Part shown: piece by piece, positions 49,201-53,666 of the stretch
Position numbering within the stretch: position 1 is the stretch's first letter
How the letters are laid out: the number at the start of each line of letters is the position of its first letter
Assembly: GCA_017624085.1 (NCBI GenBank)
Contig: JAGANU010000008.1
Location: 32,988-96,987 of the forward strand
Direction: 5' to 3'
Length of the DNA stretch: 64,000 nt
DNA from: Coprococcus sp.
Lineage (GTDB): Bacteria; Bacillota_A; Clostridia; Lachnospirales; Lachnospiraceae
Position numbers and translations under genes: made by a program
The notes under the pieces: model-generated
The model's input: only the letters and a program-made list of their open reading frames with translations
The model's database searches: none
What the model was told of the DNA's origin: nothing

Positions 49201-50341
49201 GTGGAATATCCTGAAGACCTTCCACATAAGCCATATTGTTATTCACGCAGTAAAACACTGACAGATGTCCGGCAGCTGCCACATTCTTATGCTCAGTTGA
49301 TGTTGACACTGTAACTGCGAGCTCATCCTTTCCATCTCTGTCCAGATCACCTGCTGCAAGTGATGCAGTAGGTATGCCAAACATCCACTCATACCATTTA
49401 TCGGAGGATGGGAAATCAGCTGAGCTTCCACAGCCCTGCTTTACATCATCTCCCCTAGTGAAGCGTCCGTTTCCATCTCCATAAAATACATCAATTATGG
49501 CATATCTTATATCGGATATATCGGTATATCTTCCTGTATACAGGAACAAATCATCCAGACCGTCTCCATTGACATCGCCCTTTTCAATATCAAATATAAC
49601 CTCAAGCTCCTGAACATACCTTCTTGCAAAGTATGCCATATTGCCATTTGTAGAAAAGCTGCTGTCACTTAATCCCGGAGAATATTCAGCCACCTCTGTT
49701 CTATTTCCGCTCTCGTCAATCTTAAAGATATTGAGAGTAAGCTTTCCTTTGTATGTTTTACCATTATATGTAGTAGTCGCACTCTTACCATGAGCCCTCA
49801 GCTCTGCGATATAATTCTCCTTGCCATCGCCGCCATCAAACTCAACGCTTGAAGCATATATTCCGGAAAAGCCGTTATATTCATTCTTCAAGCTGTTGGT
49901 TCTATTACTGCTTATTTTACTGGCAGTAGTACCTCCATATGATGTTGGTATACTGTGGTTTACGTCCCCATAATAATCATAGGCACCATCAAGCTCACCA
50001 TACCTATCTTTGAGATCTGCACTTCTATTATTATGCCTGTCAATAGTATCAAAGCCATCTCTCACTGTATACCTGTTATTGTTTTCGCCATTGGCAGCCA
50101 CATATATCTCCTGCCCGGCTGCCATCTTTGTAGTGTTGGTTTCACTGTATGGCACCGGCGCAGCATCTTCATCAACCTTTAGACTAAGTCCAAGCTCACC
50201 GTAGGTGTTCTCGTCAATGTCTCGAAGGTTGGAGCTGCTTTTTGCGTCCGCCGCATATGTTTTAACCGGCAGACTAACGCCAGTAAAAAGTGAAAAAACC
50301 ATACTGGCAGCAAGCGCAATGCTTAATACCCTCTTTCTCAT
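40289..50341 (-). CDS. Giant secreted multidomain protein (FG-GAP, Fn3, Ig-like, about 15 InlB-B-like repeats, Big2)
   Basis: A 3,350-residue exported protein. ATG 50341 (MRKRVLSIALAA) is chosen over one 13 codons upstream because GGAAGG precedes it and a signal peptide then starts, with likely cleavage after TYA near residue 30. Residues 250-560 carry FG-GAP/EF-hand-like calcium loops (DVNGDGLDD, DLDRDGKDE). Residues 700-940 are Ser/Thr/Gly-rich beta segments. A fibronectin III domain spans about 947-1040, an Ig-like domain about 1043-1140. From about 1660 to 3150 run about 15 divergent InlB B-repeats, then a Fn3-like domain and a C-terminal Big2 domain (TNVATVDAYGRVKAKASG). No LPxTG or choline/SLH anchor. 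Probably a surface or secreted adhesin-like molecule; inference. Confidence 0.9.
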   Translation of the reverse strand: MRKRVLSIALAASMVFSLFTGVSLPVKTYAADAKSSSNLRDIDENTYGELGLSLKVDEDAAPVPYSETNTTKMAAGQEIYVAANGENNNRYTVRDGFDTIDRHNNRSADLKDRYGELDGAYDYYGDVNHSIPTSYGGTTASKISSNRTNSLKNEYNGFSGIYASSVEFDGGDGKENYIAELRAHGKSATTTYNGKTYKGKLTLNIFKIDESGNRTEVAEYSPGLSDSSFSTNGNMAYFARRYVQELEVIFDIEKGDVNGDGLDDLFLYTGRYTDISDIRYAIIDVFYGDGNGRFTRGDDVKQGCGSSADFPSSDKWYEWMFGIPTASLAAGDLDRDGKDELAVTVSTSTEHKNVAAAGHLSVFYCVNNNMAYVEGLQDIPLANPGVEGRGMAAANCTFGDFVMPDSDLAVTTLVVGGYYEGTYMNKYTPFSDGAYFYIYKNLRGKGYRISDYHVVDLGRNSCLITESYKNNQGYNNRPVHAPISMACADLDGMANGKPGDSILFGAEVYDFTIRDGLGDQIGEISLCTEQYNKTRSQLEYKNKSQVWIGDVKVGSVDTNASDYNYRESFVCVVGVRNGVEDYNTSKDYYWMDIAIFTLVNGKAYSSQEGVIAISNPRNDQYGTFISLSLPDIDNDAVIMEFDEKYVVYTNPEVYAVLEASPYFADLQEAYGYVNNGGTSYSTSTGSSSSTSAGFSQTVGVYTSAEASFFGSAEFEAEVAFGASYEYETTRTTEYEISYNAAGGGTDQVVMFCLKYMYYVYNIYIPEEKEWEKLIMPVSLGSSTSILDVEDYDRIAEKTRGLSPVRDNILYNTPGYPETYSGAVYGSSAYTFPGSYSGVAASQGADQTQTITVTTEESSTLSFSLEINVKAGAGGGFLGNNAKAGVTSHTEAGFGTTTSSSEGMSFSGTVDNVPRDCSDYTFDWKLIVNTARLNSSGNPVWVIGYDVRGVERPPYMPMGLTVTDATKNSISLTWDSVEQVSFYELYILDAKGNYNLKATVPYTVTDYTVKGLVPNRTYSFAVRSVDSLGAKSIHSPSATASTLQDSANFKITKHPEDASTYSGGTVEFSAGASYEDEAGISRAVGYCWQVHEDGEWKNVKRGGTVATLKLIGVSDDMDGFEYRCRVYYNDITLYTKAATLSVNKAVSVSGLSLCYDDSGKVINDKDIVHATGGVETTHQETVYEVNPVIVYSADNTFVLVTDGTNYLWEDSDGNYYECTATISVDEDGSISEGTTFDASSIGSSTLPISESGYTSVVTSVTSDDSGSSELTKTTYTLVSSEIAAGETVSYTSGSNVYNVIKKKWVDSENTHTFYQLATSDDSDSVFYYVNLTDAAKCGECSINNSYSITLGDGTTVKKSSLKDAMLKSSSEVTVADDDTLYNGATVRLSCKPTSLSGEAINGPVKFSVSGPNYELLTGTYDSATGSYVATWTPKGEGTYNIYSIFEGNELYNSSNSETMTVYTILGDRKSICLDVDSEASYGDEVEFVLSEINGADGKTTDITEANGVSYTVYKYNTAKRLFEEAASNAYTISGSVFIPKETGNFKLKADRSGSTVEEVIYVSMAKLIISAVDTEKGINDADRSCENAVITGIKSWDRQYTPVRDVDYELQSDGEASNILGEYVINSAIIRNSDNSYTDNIAYLSERYNLGMQSAQYTLTGKVYTVTAKTANTHGSVSINYKQNKDDVNDGLEVESGMKLPEKSQIILYATPAKGYKVKNWTINGKTVTNAQGSTAGNGTYSDTQVEIESLGEDVAAVVNFEPVYHSLTYISDNAEYGTVSANYITDGEKGNAFGSGGNIHIEQTVRIEAQPKAGYTLDHWTVTGEDGVEKTVLAEDEVTEYTALFYDAKEISENTIVTAYFAETNDFSLSVSPVVVGSDGQPTVASGVEVSVKADRAGQIITIDKGSNGRYDVKKGDNITVEVTVPSGFLIDGWSAADGQMVGTVSADLKKMSIYNVTSDLDYTVTYTAPNRYKLVFIPDKDEAGSVNAVVSGSSDALTSGDKQLQGTDIEFTAKPNKGYEIANWEVNGEIVEAEKNSDGSEKYVLNYLGKDTKVVVNYYKQPIITWTSGNSTVVTAKAGQQDITNGTCIAYASSDSLVFTTTVKKGYEIDDVVVTYDGAVAYKLSAADMDSDDKFVETVDGEETEKYTFTWPAPEGGFTGNVNVAFKYKTIVPVVSCEYLLDIIEKDQTNPSNGKMHGEIAATVDRKGLSAYAQTGDTVSDSTAEKSATISGIYRDSVITFTVTPDSGYNVKEWLIDGEVVSSQSETVNVSTAKKTNDTLKLTIDKTAMNVSVMARLELVGDVLTFGPDIDATGDVSAVMTPSGIKLESGDMIGSPANVTFIAAPADGYVVADWKINGILQGTTEKELIYKVPTGVRTDVRAVFDNPEYNITWSVDGAGSLSASNTTESIDFTGTEAKVRGGRTLVFTASPDQYMECTGYTVVTPNGTKEYTAEELGGDVLTIDAVSSDMNVTAHFAKKEIKITINFGANDDTLGTVTAKYGIDKKQNINSGDSLDAGGDVEFTAVPADGQMIEGWYTDPECTNKIEDTQLEQTSYSANILYDDMSVYVKFVEIPSYKVQVGLAGTGTAKLAAARAGENIDIVDGEIAVKRHEGATITVTPEDIYNTVEYWLVNGEKVESSELSYTLTDVTEDMSVFAYVSPTLVVDVLFVDTDTTPKYDNIDIKVGYVGEDGDTSGFTSINAVNNNVRIGSGKDVSFDITPSDDYMIGTWTVNYIRGGKVIKTETGADFGFTNSILLEDVTSNIEVYANLVDKVGFYIPEEGSYSSDGILTVAEDEAAYTISDMYVAPDNVLFTDENGQPVSNIVRKNGDAGVVVAPADGWRIRSVSPVVDDTADPASAADSIYYDSDDAENVYTIEEVLEDGIQTGAYRISVSNVTKDVAFVVDVVRVYPVNILESDHGSIKATLEDGSEIKSGDIVDEGTVITFTAEPDIYYDFDCWTEDVAEQTETQFELTVSKAITVGAAFKPRYAKVNIATVQNGKITVKTAQGKVVTNGSLVQEGTTIICTATPAAHCDLSAWGADAKGKTGTKIKLLVTKEMKISASFKFRYVKVTINKPVNGQISVKTDAGKVLTSGVKIKEGTVLICTAKAAKGCKLKGWTGSITGAQATKKFAANKDITVGAKFIAQIPSQNTAGINRNIRAKYYGGAIKIAWGKVNNADGYDVYMQPCYKSPDYITCVKTIKGSSNVTTTISKMGRNPLSKYDIVKIRVKAYKYSGGKKTYIQTSTMFHIVINSKTYTNIKTVTVPKSAYVLNVNQTVSVKPSVTKAAQSKKLIGADHGVKIVYYSTNTNVATVDAYGRVKAKASGKCIIYVISISGVTQQVQITVN
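40890..45365 (-). repeat. Tandem array of about 15 divergent InlB-B-like protein repeats
   Basis: Protein-level repeats of 75-140 residues. Each has a start like YKLVFIPDKDEAGSVNA or VNILESDHGSIKATLE, a middle of the type VTFTAxPxxGY and W-x-hydrophobic-NG, and an end like TVVVNYY or ITVGAAFKP. The last three units (about 41460 down to 40900) are the most alike. At DNA level they are well diverged, so recent tandem expansion is not evident. Boundaries are approximate. Confidence 0.78.
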
Positions 50342-50437
50342 AATTCCCTTCCTTTCCGCTGTCCTATATAGACAGCCCATTATAATTATTATATTCTCAT
50401 ATTAAAAGCATTATATCTCTGTATTTTTTGAAAGTAC

Positions 50438-50455
50438 ACTAACCAAACGGTTAGT
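50438..50455. promoter_or_regulatory. Perfect inverted repeat upstream of the giant gene
   Basis: ACTAACC-AAAC-GGTTAGT: seven-bp arms, four-bp centre. It lies about 100 bp upstream of the giant's start, just beyond a TATAAT at 50410-50415 on the minus strand. Its form is like TetR-family operators; no TetR gene is in the window. Confidence 0.6.
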
Positions 50456-50490
50456 TATAGCACAAAACACAAATCCATGACTCATGCAAA

Positions 50491-50524
50491 TAAAAAAGGC
50501 GGGTTAACATTAACCCACCTTTTG
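50491..50524 (-). terminator. Terminator after the MerR/TipAS regulator
   Basis: GGCGGGTTA pairs with TAACCCACC (one G-T/A mismatch), loop ACAT, followed on the minus strand by TTTTTTATTTGC. It ends the MerR-type gene transcript and overlaps the edge of a REP-like repeat. Confidence 0.85.
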
Positions 50525-50569
50525 TGTCACCGGGGACATGTGTCACCGGGGACAGGTTCCTTGACACAC
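50523..50569 (+). repeat. REP-like 30-bp repeat: one partial, one full copy
   Basis: A truncated unit (TGTGTCACCGGGGACA) is followed directly by a full unit beginning TGTGTCACCGGGGACAGG and ending TTCCTTGACACAC. A degenerate tail with GGAACGTCCCC runs on into the 3' end of the MerR gene. Confidence 0.85.
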
Positions 50570-50588
50570 TGCAAGACATAGGGACACT

Positions 50589-51332
50589 TCATAGGACAGA
50601 AGGAACGTCCCCACAATAAATCTCTATTGCTTTATTTGTAAATTCGGCTGTACCGGTTCCGCCCACAGCATCAATATTTTCTGTAAACTCGCCTCCGCCA
50701 GCATACATTTTACCCAAGACACTTAAGATTACATTTGAACATTGATAAAAATGCTCCGTAATATAAGTCTGCAGTTTACCTACTAATGACTGAACCTTTT
50801 CTGCTGACGGATCCATGTCCTTCATCTGTCCAAACTCGGCAAATATTTTCATAAAATCGTTCATCATATTTTTTTCGTCGTCTTTTGTCCAGCTTTTTGC
50901 ATTCTCCTCAAACTCTTTGTACTGGGCTGTATGACCCCACTGCTCTTTTGCACGTTTTGAATACTCATCAATTTCTCTGGTGTCAAATGCTTTAAAGTCC
51001 ATATATTTCACTCCTATTCCTTTTATTCCTCGAGCAAAATTAATAAGATTTTCAAGATGCTGTTTTTTCATAGTAAGCAATTCTATTTGCTGCTGCAAAG
51101 CTTTGTTCCTATCAAAGTTAGGTGCATCTATAATCTCTTTAATCTCCTTCAACGGAAATTCCAATTCCCTAAACAGTAAAATCTGCTGCAGCCTTTCTAA
51201 GGAAGTATCGTCATACAACCTATAACCTGACTCTGTATACTTTATTGGTTTTAAGAGTCCTATGGTATCGTAATACTGTAAAGCGCGTATACTCACTCCA
51301 GTTATTTTACTTACCTCTTTTACTGTCATCAT
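50589..51332 (-). CDS. MerR family regulator with TipAS drug-binding domain
   Basis: A 248-residue transcription factor. ATG 51332 is placed eight bases after GGAGG. The N-terminal MerR winged helix (MTVKEVSKITGVSIRALQYY, ESGYRLYDDTSLERLQQILL) is followed by a coiled-coil dimer helix and, from about residue 105, a TipAS domain (EEWGHT-type KEQWGHTAQYKEF, ITEHFYQCSNVILSVLGKMYAGGGEF). Relatives sense thiopeptides or multidrug ligands and activate promoters with long spacers, including their own. The last codons overlap a REP-like remnant. Confidence 0.92.
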   Translation of the reverse strand: MMTVKEVSKITGVSIRALQYYDTIGLLKPIKYTESGYRLYDDTSLERLQQILLFRELEFPLKEIKEIIDAPNFDRNKALQQQIELLTMKKQHLENLINFARGIKGIGVKYMDFKAFDTREIDEYSKRAKEQWGHTAQYKEFEENAKSWTKDDEKNMMNDFMKIFAEFGQMKDMDPSAEKVQSLVGKLQTYITEHFYQCSNVILSVLGKMYAGGGEFTENIDAVGGTGTAEFTNKAIEIYCGDVPSVL

Positions 51333-51358
51333 TGTCATTTCCTCCTCTCGATAAGCAT

Positions 51359-51389
51359 ACTCTAAACTATTACGTAACGTAGGAGTCAA
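51359..51389 (-). promoter_or_regulatory. MerR-type autoregulated promoter
   Basis: Minus-strand -35 TTGACT at 51384-51389 and -10 TAGAGT at 51359-51364 are separated by 19 bp, the overlong spacing activated by MerR proteins. The spacer contains the inverted repeat TACGT-T-ACGTA (51371-51381). It lies 27 bp before the regulator's start. Confidence 0.85.
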
Positions 51390-51416
51390 TATGTTTATTT
51401 AACATTCAACAAAAAA

Positions 51417-51962
51417 TTAATTATCTGCCAATCCACACAATTTCTTTACCGTGCCCGCTGTTCGTATTGTCAATTTATCAGCTATTTTTGCACTAGCCGT
51501 TTTCTTCCACCAATTACATTTGCGGTAAGCTTCTCTGTCAAATGTCCAAAATATTACATTTTCAAATGCTTGTACCTGTTCCAGGCCTTCAGAAGTCTCT
51601 CCTATCATATCAGCTATTTCTTCTGCTGTTTCACCTGTAAGTATAAATATTAGGTTGTCATACTTCGCTTTATTCTCTGTTGCCCACCAAGCCGGAGCGC
51701 AGCTTAAGATTCGTCCAAGTTCTTCCTTCTGAATAACATATACCGGTATATTGAGCCCAAACTTCTCAGAAATTATACACTCAATATCCGATTTCAATTC
51801 TGCTCTCTCCTCGTCGGTTTCAAAAATAACATTCCCACTGTTTAAATATGTAGATACATTTGTGTATCCCATCTCCTCAAAGCCACATCTTAACTCGGAC
51901 ATAGTAATCTTGTTCTTTCCACTAATATTGATTCCCCTGAGAAAAGCTATATATTTCACCAT
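51417..51962 (-). CDS. DUF1697 family protein
   Basis: A 181-residue protein. The N-terminus MVKYIAFLRGINISGKNKI and the following SELRCGFEEMGYTNVSTYLNSGNVIF are the hallmark of DUF1697 (YyaA-like), a widespread family of unknown function. GGAG precedes the ATG. It is directly upstream of the MerR gene's promoter, on the same strand, probably as a separate transcript. Confidence 0.92.
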   Translation of the reverse strand: MVKYIAFLRGINISGKNKITMSELRCGFEEMGYTNVSTYLNSGNVIFETDEERAELKSDIECIISEKFGLNIPVYVIQKEELGRILSCAPAWWATENKAKYDNLIFILTGETAEEIADMIGETSEGLEQVQAFENVIFWTFDREAYRKCNWWKKTASAKIADKLTIRTAGTVKKLCGLADN

Positions 51963-52012
51963 TATGTACTCCTTTTATTAATAAACAATAGGGCATTGCA
52001 CTTGTCCTGCAA

Positions 52013-52031
52013 TGTGTCACCAGGGACACAC
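52013..52031 (+). repeat. Partial REP-like repeat
   Basis: TGTGTCACCAGGGACACAC matches the left arm of the 30-bp unit with one change and its right arm shortened. It sits between the GNAT gene and the DUF1697 gene. Confidence 0.55.
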
Positions 52032-52035
52032 GAAA

Positions 52036-52473
52036 TTACTTAAGCCACATGATAAATGCTGTTTTATCAGCGCTGTTATAGCCGGCATTTTGATAGAATC
52101 TCAAAGTGGATTCGCTCTTTGAACCGGTGAGCAGCATCATTTTATAGCAATTCGCTTTCTCTGCTATTTCTCTGGCATAGTTTAGACATTCTGTTGCGTA
52201 GCCCTTTTCTCGGTAATCTGCGTGGGTGACAACGTTCTCCACAAAAGCGTAAGGCCGGATATTCCTTGTCAAATTTGGTATAATCACACATACACAGGAA
52301 GCTACTATTTTATCATCCACAAGCTTCACTATAATATGATGATTTACATCGTGAATTATAGTAGCCCATGTTTTTTTCAAATGCTCTGACATCTCCGGAA
52401 TGCTGTCCTCATGCAAATATAAATATAGTTGCAAAAGTTCATATAAATCCTCTTCTTTTACTTCTCGAACCAT
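52036..52473 (-). CDS. GNAT family N-acetyltransferase
   Basis: A 145-residue acetyltransferase. ATG 52473 is used since GGAGG is six bases upstream; an adjacent GTG would be too close. The acetyl-CoA pyrophosphate loop motif reads VTHADYREKGYATECLNYA (Q/R-x-x-G-x-A form), followed by YKMMLLTGSKSESTLRFYQNAGY, the usual motif B. Substrate unknown. Confidence 0.88.
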   Translation of the reverse strand: MVREVKEEDLYELLQLYLYLHEDSIPEMSEHLKKTWATIIHDVNHHIIVKLVDDKIVASCVCVIIPNLTRNIRPYAFVENVVTHADYREKGYATECLNYAREIAEKANCYKMMLLTGSKSESTLRFYQNAGYNSADKTAFIMWLK

Positions 52474-52668
52474 CACTTGCCTCCGTTCTATTATTTTTCT
52501 TTATTGGGTAGAATGGGAAAATGCGCATACTAAAATGCAATAAGTAAGCCACCCTTTTCAGCATAAATTCATCAATATGAAGATATAGGGCAGAAACAAT
52601 TGTCCCCTTTCCAAGGTTGCTTTATACTGTTATACTTTTCCCCCATAAGGTCGACAAGCTTCTTTATT

Positions 52669-52696
52669 TGTCACCGTGGAAAGGATCCTTGACACA
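52669..52696 (+). repeat. Degenerate REP-like repeat
   Basis: TGTCACCGTGGAAAGGATCC followed by TTGACACA differs from the full unit at four or so positions. Located between two GNAT genes within a 228-bp gene-free stretch that shows nothing else recognisable. Confidence 0.7.
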
Positions 52697-52704
52697 TAAA
52701 AAGA

Positions 52705-53154
52705 CTATGTATCTATACGCTCAAGCTCTACTAAAGAAATATTTCTATAATAGAGGTCATTTCGCTTTATAAAACCTATCTTCTCATAAAATGAATTTGC
52801 AGTATCATTATATACAAATACGACTAAAGCAACCTTACTTATTCCTTCCTGTCTCATTCCTTCAAGCATAGCATCTACAAGCATTTTACCAATGCCCTGC
52901 TTTCTGCATTTCTCACATACACAAAGGTGGTATACATATCCCCGTCGCCCGTCATTTCCTGCAAGTATTGTACCAACTATTTCTCCTTCTTTTTCTGCTA
53001 CAAAGCAGGTATTTGGGTTCTTTTTCACAAGCTTTGTTATGCCTGAAAGAGAATCATCCACATTATTAAATCCCATATTCTTACAGCTCATCCAAAGGTT
53101 GTACACTTTCTCATATTTTTCAATCTCAAATGGTTGTATTTGTATATGTTTCAC
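52705..53154 (-). CDS. GNAT family N-acetyltransferase
   Basis: A 149-residue acetyltransferase starting at GTG 53154 behind AAGGGGAT. Motif A is VCEKCRKQGIGKMLVDAML and motif B VFVYNDTANSFYEKIGF. YVYHLCVCEKCR has two Cys adjacent to the acetyl-CoA loop. It overlaps the upstream GNAT gene by four bases (GTGA), so the two are coupled. Length and layout resemble RimI-like or ribosomal/small-molecule acetyltransferases; substrate unknown. Confidence 0.9.
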   Translation of the reverse strand: MKHIQIQPFEIEKYEKVYNLWMSCKNMGFNNVDDSLSGITKLVKKNPNTCFVAEKEGEIVGTILAGNDGRRGYVYHLCVCEKCRKQGIGKMLVDAMLEGMRQEGISKVALVVFVYNDTANSFYEKIGFIKRNDLYYRNISLVELERIDT

Positions 53155-53612
53155 TTTTTATCCCCTTTATTTAATACTCTTCTAAGATAAACCATATCCA
53201 CAAGCATCACTCCATTCTCAAATATAGGATGATCATAATTGTCTGTGAAGAAATTCTCTACGATATGGTGCCTAACAAATCCGCACCTTTCATAAAACGG
53301 AATTGTAAGAGGACTGTCTCCGGTTCCAACCTGTAATATACTATGGCTTTCCCGATATTTGTCTGCCACAAACTCAATAAGCATTCTCCCATATCCCTTG
53401 CCATGATGGGCCGGCTCTGTGGCAATATTCTTGATTTCAATTATACCATCCTTCTCATCAGTAACAACACATTCTGCCTTAACACCATCATCATCCAGGA
53501 CATACATGGTACCTAAATCAAGATACCTGTCAATCATATTCTCCTGTTCATCTGCGAGAAGCAGAAGTGATATGTATCTCTTTTTTTGTTCGGTTACCTC
53601 ATAAATCTTCAT
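53151..53612 (-). CDS. GNAT family N-acetyltransferase
   Basis: A 153-residue acetyltransferase. Motif A is IATEPAHHGKGYGRMLIEFV, motif B LTIPFYERCGFVRHHIVEN. The region FFTDNYDHPIFENGVMLVDM at the end is common in a GNAT subgroup that acts on small molecules. GGAG precedes the ATG. Translationally coupled to the next GNAT gene. Confidence 0.9.
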   Translation of the reverse strand: MKIYEVTEQKKRYISLLLLADEQENMIDRYLDLGTMYVLDDDGVKAECVVTDEKDGIIEIKNIATEPAHHGKGYGRMLIEFVADKYRESHSILQVGTGDSPLTIPFYERCGFVRHHIVENFFTDNYDHPIFENGVMLVDMVYLRRVLNKGDKK

Positions 53613-53666
53613 ACCCGCTCTATATTCTCCTTATCAAACGTCCTATTCAAATTTCGTAGGACAGCG

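Noticed and set aside
48157..49261. Several plus-strand frames opposite the giant gene
   Set aside because: All lie antisense to the continuous 3,350-codon frame and have no ribosome binding sites.
40289..50341. Cell-wall sorting signal on the giant protein
   Set aside because: The C-terminus ends in a Big2 domain (GVTQQVQITVN) with no LPxTG-like motif, hydrophobic tail or basic end.
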